Shown here: piece after piece, positions 1 to 6,981 of the stretch
Layout: the number at the start of each line of letters is the position of its first letter
Position numbering within the stretch: the first letter of the stretch is position 1
Assembly: GCA_947566075.1 (NCBI GenBank)
Contig: CANOIM010000001.1
Span: 186,001 to 250,000, forward strand
Reading direction: 5' to 3'
DNA: 64,000 nucleotides
Origin: an uncultured Eggerthellaceae bacterium
Lineage (GTDB): Bacteria; Actinomycetota; Coriobacteriia; Coriobacteriales; Eggerthellaceae
Notes under the pieces: generated by a model
The model's input: only the letters and a program-made list of their open reading frames with translations
The model's database searches: none
Told to the model about the DNA's origin: nothing
Translations under genes and position numbers: made by a program

Positions 1-311
1 TTTTCGGCCAGCATCCCTATGAGATCGGCCTCTATGCGCTTGAGGGTGAAGGCCTCTGGCGCTGCTTCGGCCAGGAGCGCTGGGCAGCCGTCCACTCCGA
101 AGGCCCGGCCAGTGAAACCCGCATCAGCCAAGAACCGTTCGAAGCGCAGGTTCCCACAGGCGATGTCGGCTACCGTGAGATGCTGTGTGCTCAAATGGCT
201 CACCAGGCGCGTCCAACCCTTCCAGCCGTCCTGACGGGTGGCTGAGAAGGAGGATGCATGCTCCTCGTAGAAGGTGCGGGTGATGCGCGCGATGTCGCGG
301 ATCTGGTCCAT
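1..311 (-). CDS. Trm9/ALKBH8-like class I SAM-dependent methyltransferase (partial, C-terminus beyond window)
   Basis: The minus strand is open from an ATG at 311 to the window edge and gives 103 residues. Near residue 20 the motif SFSATR is followed by a Trp-containing stretch, and then by a Rossmann SAM-binding motif I (VADIACGNLRF). This order (short helix, FSxTR, W, motif I) resembles eukaryotic Trm9/ALKBH8 methyltransferases, which methylate the carboxymethyl group made by Elongator/Elp3 on wobble uridine. The head-to-head neighbour is elp3, which supports a role in wobble-uridine modification. No Shine-Dalgarno sequence precedes the ATG, and a TATACT box lies 7 nt upstream, suggesting a leaderless message. 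It could still be another small-molecule methyltransferase, because the catalytic half is not visible. Confidence 0.6.
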   Translation of the reverse strand, partial: MDQIRDIARITRTFYEEHASSFSATRQDGWKGWTRLVSHLSTQHLTVADIACGNLRFERFLADAGFTGRAFGVDGCPALLAEAAPEAFTLKRIEADLIGMLAE

Positions 312-318
312 GGGTGCA

Positions 319-326
319 AGTATAAT
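319..326. promoter_or_regulatory. Overlapping divergent -10 elements between the methyltransferase gene and elp3
   Basis: TATAAT occupies 321-326 on the plus strand, and its overlapping complement reads TATACT (324-319) on the minus strand. The elp3 ATG (335) starts 8 nt after the plus box, and the methyltransferase ATG (311) starts 7 nt after the minus box. Each predicted transcript would therefore begin at or next to its start codon. No good -35 hexamer is visible on either side. Confidence 0.5.
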
Positions 327-334
327 CGCTGGTC

Positions 335-2107
335 ATGGAAGAGGCATTGAGGCAGATAGCAGAGCACCTGCGGGCGGGGGAGGATATCTCGCCCAAGCAG
401 CTGGAGCGCATCTTGCGCCAGCAGAGCCGCAAGCTGACAGACCCATCCCAGCGCCTCTCTAAACGCGCTTTGATGGGTTGGTACATGCAAGAGAGGGCGC
501 AGCGCACTGCCTTCTGGGAATCCCTTCAACTAGACAAGGCCCAAGATGACGCCCTCATTCGGCTCTTGCGAGCGAAGCCACGCAGGACCGCCTCGGGGGT
601 GGCCACGGTCACGGTGCTCACGAAGCCCTGGCCCTGTGGGGCTGATTGCCTCTATTGCCCCAATGACGTGCGCATGCCCAAGAGCTACCTGGCCGATGAG
701 CCTGCCTGCCAGCGGGCAGAGCGCTGCTCCTTCGATCCCTACCTTCAGGTGGCAGCGCGCCTGCGGGTGCTGGCCTCCATGGGACACAACACTGATAAGG
801 TAGAGCTCATCGTGCTGGGCGGAACCTGGTTGGATTATCCGGAGGCCTATCGGCTCTGGTTCATCTCCCAGCTCTTCCAGGCCCTGGATGACTTCAACAC
901 TCCGCGGCTCTCAGCGGAGGCGGAGCGCAGGAGCGGCTTCTACGAAAGCTGGCCGAAGGCCCCGGACGCGCTCTTCGCAGCCATCCAATCCCAAGTGGAT
1001 AGGGGGGAGCAAAGCTACCAAGAGGCGCTCAGGGGCCTGCCCGGCTTCCCGGAAGCGCAGCAGCTGGAAGATGAGGTCAGCTGGGAGCGGCTGGGAATCT
1101 TGCAGAAGGCTAACGAAACAGCCCAAGCTCGTTGCGTGGGATTGGTAGTGGAAACGCGGCCTGACACCATCTCATCAGACACCCTTGCTGAACTGCGGCG
1201 GTTAGGGGCCACGAAGGTGCAGCTGGGCATCCAGAGCCTGGATGAGGCCATCCTGACCCAGAATTGCCGCAGAGGTTCCGTTCAGGATGTGGAACAGGCC
1301 CTGGCCCTCCTGCGCCTCTTCGGATTCAAATCCCATGTGCATATGATGGCGAACCTGCTGGGAGGCAGCCCCGAGGAGGACTTGGAGCAGTATCGCAGGC
1401 TCGTGGGGGACGGGCGCTACCTCCCTGACGAGGTGAAGCTCTATCCGTGCGCCCTGGTGGAAAGCGCCCATCTGACCAAGGCCTTCGAAGCGGGGGTGTG
1501 GCAGCCCTATGGCGAAGAGGAGCTGGTCGGCCTCTTGGCTGCCTGCGTGCGCCTCACCCCTGTCCATACCCGCATATCGCGCATGATCCGGGACATCCCC
1601 TCCCAGGACATCCTCACCGGTTGCAAGAAGACGAACCTGCGCCAGATCGTGGAAGACGTGGTCAATGCTCAGCCTGCAGAGGAGCCGGTGCGCGAGATGC
1701 GCCTGCGAGAGGTTGCCACGGATGCCCTGGATGAGGCCACTCTTCGCCTGGAAGAGGTGCCCTATGAGACCAGCAACACCCAGGAGGTGTTCCTCCAGTG
1801 GGTGGATGGCAAGGGCGCCCTGGCTGCGTTCTTGAGGCTATCCTTGCCCCAGGAGGCTGCTCCTTGGGGCAGCCATGCGGCCATGATCCGAGAGGTCCAT
1901 GTCTATGGCCGCGCTTCCCGGATCCATGAGAGCGAAGAGGGCAACCAGCATCTGGGGCTGGGCAGGCAACTGGTGGAGAGGGCCTCAGCATTGGCGAAGA
2001 CGGCGGGCTATGAGGACATCCTCGTCATCAGCGCCGTGGGTACCCGCGCCTATTACCGCAGCCTCGGCTTTGAGGATGCGGGGCTCTATCAGAAGAAGCG
2101 GCTCTAG
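335..2107 (+). CDS. elp3: Elp3-family tRNA wobble-uridine carboxymethyl transferase (radical SAM plus GNAT)
   Basis: The protein has 590 residues, close to the usual length of monomeric bacterial and archaeal Elp3. The radical SAM cluster is C101-x3-C105-x2-C108, inside PWPCGADCLYCPND. The C-terminal third is a GNAT acetyltransferase fold, with the acetyl-CoA loop QHLGLGRQL and the closing motif YYRSLGF. Family knowledge: Elp3 uses acetyl-CoA and a SAM-derived radical to place a carboxymethyl group on C5 of uridine 34 in tRNA. The start is the ATG at 335. There is no ribosome binding site, but a TATAAT box ends 8 nt upstream, which fits leaderless translation. It converges on thrH with 17 bp between the stop codons and no obvious terminator. 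Confidence 0.93.
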   Translation: MEEALRQIAEHLRAGEDISPKQLERILRQQSRKLTDPSQRLSKRALMGWYMQERAQRTAFWESLQLDKAQDDALIRLLRAKPRRTASGVATVTVLTKPWPCGADCLYCPNDVRMPKSYLADEPACQRAERCSFDPYLQVAARLRVLASMGHNTDKVELIVLGGTWLDYPEAYRLWFISQLFQALDDFNTPRLSAEAERRSGFYESWPKAPDALFAAIQSQVDRGEQSYQEALRGLPGFPEAQQLEDEVSWERLGILQKANETAQARCVGLVVETRPDTISSDTLAELRRLGATKVQLGIQSLDEAILTQNCRRGSVQDVEQALALLRLFGFKSHVHMMANLLGGSPEEDLEQYRRLVGDGRYLPDEVKLYPCALVESAHLTKAFEAGVWQPYGEEELVGLLAACVRLTPVHTRISRMIRDIPSQDILTGCKKTNLRQIVEDVVNAQPAEEPVREMRLREVATDALDEATLRLEEVPYETSNTQEVFLQWVDGKGALAAFLRLSLPQEAAPWGSHAAMIREVHVYGRASRIHESEEGNQHLGLGRQLVERASALAKTAGYEDILVISAVGTRAYYRSLGFEDAGLYQKKRL

Positions 2108-2124
2108 GGCTGCTTCAAAGGTTG

Positions 2125-2724
2125 CTACAGCACGTCCTTGATGGCCTGGAGCAATTCACTGTACTGGGTATAGGCGGGCACATCCGGGTATTCCTCCCGC
2201 AGCGCGTCGGTGGTGCGGAAGAAGAAGCCCGCCTTCGAATAGAGGATCATTCCCAGGTCATTGTAGGAATCCCCCGAGGCGATGGTCTCAAGGCCAGCCG
2301 TGTGGAGCGCGCGCACGGTGGTGAGCTTCGTCTCATCGCAGCGCATCTTGTAGCCGGTGATCTGGCCGTCAAGGGCTATGATCAGCTCATTGCAGAAGAT
2401 GGTGGGCCAACCCAGCTTCTCCATCAGGGGCTTCGCGAACTGCGAGAAGGTGTCTGAGATGATGATGACCTGGGTCAGCTGCCGTAGCTCATCCAGGAAG
2501 GCCTTCGCCCCTTCCATGGGCTCCATCTGGGCGATGACCTCTTGGATATCCTGTATCCCCAGGCCGTGATCACGCAGAAGCTCCAGTCGGTATTCCATGA
2601 GCTTGTCGTAGTCTGGTTCGTCTCGGGTGGTGCGCGTAAGGCCCTCTATCCCGGTCTTCTCTGCCACGGCTATCCAGATCTCCGGTACCAGCACGCCTTC
2701 AAGGTCAAGGCACACGACATTCAT
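2125..2724 (-). CDS. thrH: ThrH-type phosphoserine phosphatase / homoserine phosphotransferase (HAD family)
   Basis: This 199-residue HAD-superfamily protein has the ThrH signature DLEGVL at residues 7-12. There Glu replaces the second Asp of classical phosphoserine phosphatases. Motif II (SDTF) and motif III (GDSYND) are intact. Known ThrH enzymes dephosphorylate phosphoserine and can pass the phosphate to homoserine. A GTG codon lies in frame at 2733, but AGGAG sits only 8 nt upstream of the ATG at 2724. I therefore choose 2724, which gives an MNVV start. Its neighbours suggest no dedicated pathway. Confidence 0.88.
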   Translation of the reverse strand: MNVVCLDLEGVLVPEIWIAVAEKTGIEGLTRTTRDEPDYDKLMEYRLELLRDHGLGIQDIQEVIAQMEPMEGAKAFLDELRQLTQVIIISDTFSQFAKPLMEKLGWPTIFCNELIIALDGQITGYKMRCDETKLTTVRALHTAGLETIASGDSYNDLGMILYSKAGFFFRTTDALREEYPDVPAYTQYSELLQAIKDVL

Positions 2725-2848
2725 CTTTGGCACTCCTATTCACGCTTTCCTGGGTTATCCTATCCAGTATACGTTCTTTGGAGCTCACCGCCCCCGCGTG
2801 CCAGCGAAGCGGCCGGGTAGGGCGGGGGAGCGTGGCAGGCAGGATGCT

Positions 2849-4156
2849 ATGAAGGCAATGCGGTTGACAAAGGAAGAGAAGGCGGATCTGGCGAAGGCTG
2901 GGTCCAAGAAGCTGGATATCCTCAGCCAGTGGCTGGATGGTCAGCTCACCTGTTCCCATTGTCGTAAATGCACGCGTCGTTGTGACATCCTAGAAGGCCC
3001 TGGCTTCGACATGGGCCAGATCATCGCCGCCTATGAGAAGATCATGGCGCTCCCTTACGATGAGCAGCCCGCGGGTGTCCTCGCCTTAGCCCAAGAGGAC
3101 TTCCTGCTCTACCACACGCTCAGGCGCTGCTGCTTCTGCGGTCACTGCACGGCTGCTTGCGCCCGCCACATCGGCGCTCCTGACCATATGCGGGCCTGGC
3201 GTGAGCTGTTCATGCGGGCAGGGCTCATGCCGCCCGATGATTCCAAGCTGGTCATGGTAGATAACGAGTGGCATATCTTCAGCGCCTATCGGGCCATCTA
3301 TCAGGTGGCCTATCCTGAGGCGGTCACGTTGGACGCAGCAGCTGACTATGGCCACGGGTGGGTGGATACGCTCTTGTTCCCCGGGTGCTCTCTGGTGTCC
3401 TACGCGCCTCAGGTGGTCAAGGTCCTGGGTCAGTGGCTCACGGACGCGAATATCTCCTGGGCGCTCTCCGATGCCTGCTGCGGCAGTCCGCTCATGAGCG
3501 CGGGGCTCTTCCAACGCGCCCATGACCTTCGCCTCTCGGTCATCCAGAAGATGCAGAAGGCAGGGATCACGCGCATGGTGACCATCTGCCCTGGTTGTGC
3601 TGACGAATTCCGAGAAGATATGCCCGCAGATATAGAGCTCGTGCCCCTACCGGAGCTGCTCCTAGCGAAGGCGGATGAGCTCCAGCGGTCCGGTGCTCCG
3701 TTGGGGTTCGAGCCCTTGGATATCCCTTCCGTCACCTTCTTCGATTCCTGTCATGATAGGGAAGATGCGCGCAATGCCAATGCCCTGCGGCAGCTCTTCG
3801 CGCGCTATTTGCCCCAGGCTGCTCAAGCGGAGATGGATCACTCCAAGCGCGGCACGCTCTGTTGCGGTGCGGGTGGGGCCGTTTCCTCCTACGATGCTGA
3901 TATCTCCAACGAACGGGTCTGGCGGGTCATCGAAGAGGCGAAGCGCACGGGCGCTTCCACCCTCATCACCATGTGCCCCACCTGCACCTATACCGTAGCC
4001 CAAGCCTGCCTGGCTGCTCCGGATGAAGGGATCTGCAACCTCCATTACCTGGAGGCGCTCTTCGGCGTGAGGATAGACTGGGTCCAGGTGTTCCAGCAAT
4101 TGGGGGATATGTGGACGGGCGAATACGGCCCCTGGCTCAATCAGACGTTCTTCTAG
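2849..4156 (+). CDS. HdrD/GlpC-like (Fe-S)-binding protein with two CCG domains
   Basis: The predicted protein has 435 residues. The N-terminal part carries ferredoxin-like Cys clusters (CSHCRKCTRRC and CCFCGHCTAAC). Two cysteine-rich CCG domains follow: first FPGCS..ACCGSP..CPGC, then DSCH..LCCGAGG..CPTC. This is the architecture of GlpC, HdrD and LctE-type electron-transfer subunits, which move electrons between flavoproteins and a membrane or disulfide acceptor. The start at 2849 has AGGA 4 nt upstream; the longer in-frame extension to 2627 lies antisense to thrH and is unlikely. No partner dehydrogenase or membrane subunit is adjacent, so the substrate cannot be named. Confidence 0.8.
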   Translation: MKAMRLTKEEKADLAKAGSKKLDILSQWLDGQLTCSHCRKCTRRCDILEGPGFDMGQIIAAYEKIMALPYDEQPAGVLALAQEDFLLYHTLRRCCFCGHCTAACARHIGAPDHMRAWRELFMRAGLMPPDDSKLVMVDNEWHIFSAYRAIYQVAYPEAVTLDAAADYGHGWVDTLLFPGCSLVSYAPQVVKVLGQWLTDANISWALSDACCGSPLMSAGLFQRAHDLRLSVIQKMQKAGITRMVTICPGCADEFREDMPADIELVPLPELLLAKADELQRSGAPLGFEPLDIPSVTFFDSCHDREDARNANALRQLFARYLPQAAQAEMDHSKRGTLCCGAGGAVSSYDADISNERVWRVIEEAKRTGASTLITMCPTCTYTVAQACLAAPDEGICNLHYLEALFGVRIDWVQVFQQLGDMWTGEYGPWLNQTFF

Positions 4157-4170
4157 GCGGCAAAAGACCT

Positions 4171-4989
4171 ATGACAACAGACGATACCAATGCTCAGCAA
4201 GGCGCCCAGCGGCGCGCTCCCTTTGGGAATCGGGGACAGATCACCAGCAGGCCCTCCCGGGAGACCATCATCTCCTCCTATGCCGCCCAGGATGCGGCCC
4301 GGGCGCGGAATGCTCGCATGCACTCCCAAGAGGCGGCCCGCAGCTACAACGAGAACTCCCTTCGGTTGAAGGAACGCGAGAACCAGCGCCGCATCCTAGA
4401 GGCTCAACGGGCTGAATCAGAGCGCATGGGCGCTCAGCGACGCCAGGCCCAGCGTGAGATGGACGCGGCCAATGCGCGCACCTATTCCAGCATCCATGAG
4501 CAAGAGGCCCATGAGATCACCCGGGCCCATAAGATAGCGCGCCCCTTGAGCTCCCAGGAAAGCCGCAATCGCACGCAGATGTCCCGGGATGCCTATGAGC
4601 GTGAACGGGAGATGCGGGACGCGCTCTCGGTTCGGCGCAGCGCCCGCACCACCAATCGCGAGGTCATCGATGGTCGGGGGAGCATCGATTCGCGGGCCTT
4701 CAACGAACAGAATAGGATGGTGGGGTACTCCGTCAGCGAAGATGACAAGCCCTCTCCTGCGGTGGATGCCTCGAACCCGAAGGCGAAGTGGCACTCCCAC
4801 GCAGGTCAGGGGTTCGGCAACGGCGCTCGTCGCAGGGTCGATCTGGGATCGCTCTCTGATTCCATCAGCGGCAGCGCGAACTACGGCAAGGGTCCGCGCT
4901 CGTTCTCGTCCTTCCCGCCCTTCGTGCGCATCGCCATCCCCGTACTGGTGGTGCTGCTCATCGTCTTGATCGTCATCGTGTTCTTCTAG
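4171..4989 (+). CDS. Tail-anchored coiled-coil protein of unknown function
   Basis: I do not recognise the family. The 272-residue product is rich in Arg, Glu, Gln and Ala between residues 25 and 180, which suggests long charged helices or a coiled coil. It contains repeated short blocks such as RERE and NREVIDGRGS. A single hydrophobic helix of about 20 residues (FVRIAIPVLVVLLIVLI) lies at the extreme C-terminus, so the bulk is probably cytoplasmic and tail-anchored. There is no signal peptide. It starts 14 nt after the iron-sulfur gene and ends 1 nt before the TatD-like gene, so the three are probably co-transcribed. Confidence 0.7.
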   Translation: MTTDDTNAQQGAQRRAPFGNRGQITSRPSRETIISSYAAQDAARARNARMHSQEAARSYNENSLRLKERENQRRILEAQRAESERMGAQRRQAQREMDAANARTYSSIHEQEAHEITRAHKIARPLSSQESRNRTQMSRDAYEREREMRDALSVRRSARTTNREVIDGRGSIDSRAFNEQNRMVGYSVSEDDKPSPAVDASNPKAKWHSHAGQGFGNGARRRVDLGSLSDSISGSANYGKGPRSFSSFPPFVRIAIPVLVVLLIVLIVIVFF

Positions 4990-4990
4990 C

Positions 4991-5761
4991 ATGGACATGC
5001 TCTATGACATGCACTGCCATCTTGATTTCGCTGATGAAGCCGATCAGGTTGCCCAGGGGTCTGCCCAGGCGCGCATAGAGGCTCTCAGCTGCACGGTGGT
5101 GCCCACCAGCTACGTGTCCGATCAAGACCGGTTCGCCGCCTATGAGAACATCCGGTTCTCGCTGGGGATGCATCCTTGGTGGGTGGCTGACGGGCGGGTG
5201 AGCGAAGTTGATCTAGCGCACTTCGAATCCCTTCTGGCTGATGCCCCCTTCATCGGAGAGATAGGGCTTGACTTCGCCGGTGATCGCAAGAAGTCGAAGG
5301 AGCATCAGATAGCCGTGCTCACGCGCCTGCTCCAGGCCATCCACGGGGCGGGGGATGGCCGGGTCATCACCTTCCATGCCGTCCATGCTGCTACTCCCTT
5401 GATGGACCTGCTGGATGATCTGGGCACCTTTGAGTGCAACCAGTGCCTCTTCCATTGGTTCCAGGGCTCCCCAGAAGAGCTCAGCCGCGCCGTGGCCACA
5501 GGAGCCGCATTCTCGGTGGGGAAGCGGATGCTGACCACCGAAAGAGGCGAACGGATAGCCGCTGCCATCCCAGAAGCCCAGCTCCTCTTGGAAACCGATG
5601 AGCCCGCCCATGAGGGCAGTTCCTGGAGCGTGGCCGCTTGGCGCCAACAGCTGGAAGAAACGCTCATCTCCCTCGCCCGGCTCAGGGGGGTGAGCCCCTT
5701 GAGCTTGGAAGCGGTGATCCTCAGGAACGCTCAGGCGCTGTTGGCCCATCCTTCTACCTGA
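4991..5761 (+). CDS. TatD-family metal-dependent hydrolase
   Basis: This 256-residue amidohydrolase-fold protein carries the metal ligands of the TatD family: DMHCHLD near the N-terminus, the glutamate of GEIGLD, the histidines in TFHAV and LFHWF, and the aspartate of ETDEP. Family members are metal-dependent deoxyribonucleases or related hydrolases. The protein is slightly short, and its first third is less conserved than in classical TatD, so the true substrate is uncertain. The ATG follows the preceding stop codon by one base and has no Shine-Dalgarno sequence, which indicates translational coupling to the tail-anchored protein gene. Confidence 0.8.
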   Translation: MDMLYDMHCHLDFADEADQVAQGSAQARIEALSCTVVPTSYVSDQDRFAAYENIRFSLGMHPWWVADGRVSEVDLAHFESLLADAPFIGEIGLDFAGDRKKSKEHQIAVLTRLLQAIHGAGDGRVITFHAVHAATPLMDLLDDLGTFECNQCLFHWFQGSPEELSRAVATGAAFSVGKRMLTTERGERIAAAIPEAQLLLETDEPAHEGSSWSVAAWRQQLEETLISLARLRGVSPLSLEAVILRNAQALLAHPST

Positions 5762-5799
5762 TGTCCCCTCATCCACGGTGAACGGGGGCGCTTCGGGTG

Positions 5800-5867
5800 T
5801 ATCATAGCCCCCACGCGCAGACAGGGTGCACGCATCCTTTGAGCGCTAAGGATAGATCCGAAAGGAT
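5800..5867 (+). promoter_or_regulatory. Leader of the chorismate mutase-DAHP synthase operon with alternative hairpins
   Basis: A weak -10 (TATCAT, 5800-5805) is followed by a leader in which ATCCTTT (5834-5840) can pair with AAGGAT at 5848-5853 or with AAAGGAT at 5861-5867. The second pairing covers the Shine-Dalgarno region of the chorismate mutase gene. A small hairpin, ATCC-GAAA-GGAT (5856-5867), can also mask it. The pairings exclude one another, which is typical of translational control. No ligand-binding riboswitch consensus was recognised. Confidence 0.4.
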
Positions 5868-5872
5868 GGAAG

Positions 5873-6154
5873 ATGCCAGATCAGAACCAGGCATTCGAGG
5901 AGATCGAGAAGCACCGTCGCTCTATCGATGAGATAGACGAGCAGCTGGTCAGCCTCCTCAACAAGCGCGCAGGTCACTCCCTTGTGATCCGCGGACTGAA
6001 GCCCGAAGCCAAGATGGGCCTTTTCGACGCCAAGCGCGAAGAGGAGATCTTGACCAAGGTGTCCAGCATGAATGACGGCCCTCTGTATAACGAGAACCTT
6101 CGTGAGATCTACAGCACCATCTTGAAGGTCATGAAGGAGACGCCGTCGGTATGA
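5873..6154 (+). CDS. Chorismate mutase (AroQ type, monofunctional)
   Basis: This 93-residue all-helical protein contains the AroQ-class landmarks: the N-terminal IDEIDEQLVSLLNKR helix, then a central Lys/Arg pair (RGLKPEAK..AKREEEIL), and the C-terminal IYSTILKVMKE helix. It would convert chorismate to prephenate for Phe and Tyr synthesis. Its stop overlaps the start of the downstream DAHP synthase gene by ATGA, so the two are translationally coupled. In several Gram-positive bacteria AroQ binds and regulates DAHP synthase, and the coupling here fits that. The ribosome binding site AGGA sits in a leader that can fold back on it. Confidence 0.88.
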   Translation: MPDQNQAFEEIEKHRRSIDEIDEQLVSLLNKRAGHSLVIRGLKPEAKMGLFDAKREEEILTKVSSMNDGPLYNENLREIYSTILKVMKETPSV

Positions 6155-6951
6155 GCTACGAGAACATTCCCCCCATCCAAGACTTGGGCCAGCGGTCCGA
6201 TGAGATAACCATCTATGCTGGTCCCTGTTCTGTGGAATCCGCTGAGCAGTTCGATGAGGTGGCGGCTTGCGTCAAGGAGCTCGGGCTCCATTGGGTCCGC
6301 GGCGGCGCCTTCAAGCCCCGCACCAACCCCCATTCGTTCCAGGGCCTTGGCGAAGAGGCGCTCAAGATCATGAAGGAAGCCGGGGAGAAGCACGGGCTGC
6401 TCACCCTGACCGAGGTCATGGATTCAGCCCACTGCGAACTGGTCCATTCCTATGTGGATGGCCTGCAGGTGGGTGCGCGCAACTTCCAGAACTTCAGCCT
6501 GCTGAAGAAGATCGGCCAGGTGACGGCAGACTCCCACAAGATGGTCCTCTACAAGCGCGGCTTCGCAGGCACCATCGCTGAGTGGCTGGCCGCCTGTGAT
6601 TACATCTCTGACTGTGGCAATGACAACATCGTGCTCTGCGAACGCGGCATCCGCACCTTCGAAACAGCCACGCGCTTCACGTTGGATATCGCTGCCGTGC
6701 CTGTCATCCACAAGCAATCGCTCTATCCGGTCTGCATAGACGTGTCCCATCCTGCTGGCCAGCGAGACCTGGTCCCCGCTTTGGCGAAGGCAGCGGTGGC
6801 GGCGGGGGCTGACAGCCTGATGATAGAGGTGCACCCTGATCCTCCCGCGGCCCTCTCTGATGGCCCGCAGCAATTGACGCCCGCTCAGTTCAAGACCCTC
6901 GTCGCTGAGCTGCGCCAGATCGCGGATGTATTGGGTAAGAGGATCGTCTAG
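6151..6951 (+). CDS. aroF: 3-deoxy-7-phosphoheptulonate synthase (DAHP synthase, KDO8PS-like class)
   Basis: This 266-residue TIM-barrel enzyme has the DAHP/KDO8P synthase motifs IYAGPCSVES, GGAFKPRTNP, YKRGFAGT, the metal-site histidine in PVCIDVSHPAGQ, and IEVHPDP. It condenses phosphoenolpyruvate and erythrose 4-phosphate, the first step of aromatic amino acid synthesis. Linkage to chorismate mutase rather than to KDO genes supports the DAHP assignment. It lacks the extra N-terminal regulatory domain found in some class I-beta enzymes, so feedback may act through the coupled mutase. The ATG at 6151 overlaps the upstream stop. Confidence 0.92.
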   Translation: MSYENIPPIQDLGQRSDEITIYAGPCSVESAEQFDEVAACVKELGLHWVRGGAFKPRTNPHSFQGLGEEALKIMKEAGEKHGLLTLTEVMDSAHCELVHSYVDGLQVGARNFQNFSLLKKIGQVTADSHKMVLYKRGFAGTIAEWLAACDYISDCGNDNIVLCERGIRTFETATRFTLDIAAVPVIHKQSLYPVCIDVSHPAGQRDLVPALAKAAVAAGADSLMIEVHPDPPAALSDGPQQLTPAQFKTLVAELRQIADVLGKRIV

Positions 6952-6981
6952 GCTCTTGGGAACCGGTAAGGAAGGTACGCT

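Noticed and set aside
5826..5849. GTG-initiated 7-codon leader peptide before chorismate mutase
   Set aside because: It contains only one Phe and no Trp or Tyr run, and the ribosome binding site is poor, so classical amino-acid attenuation is not supported.
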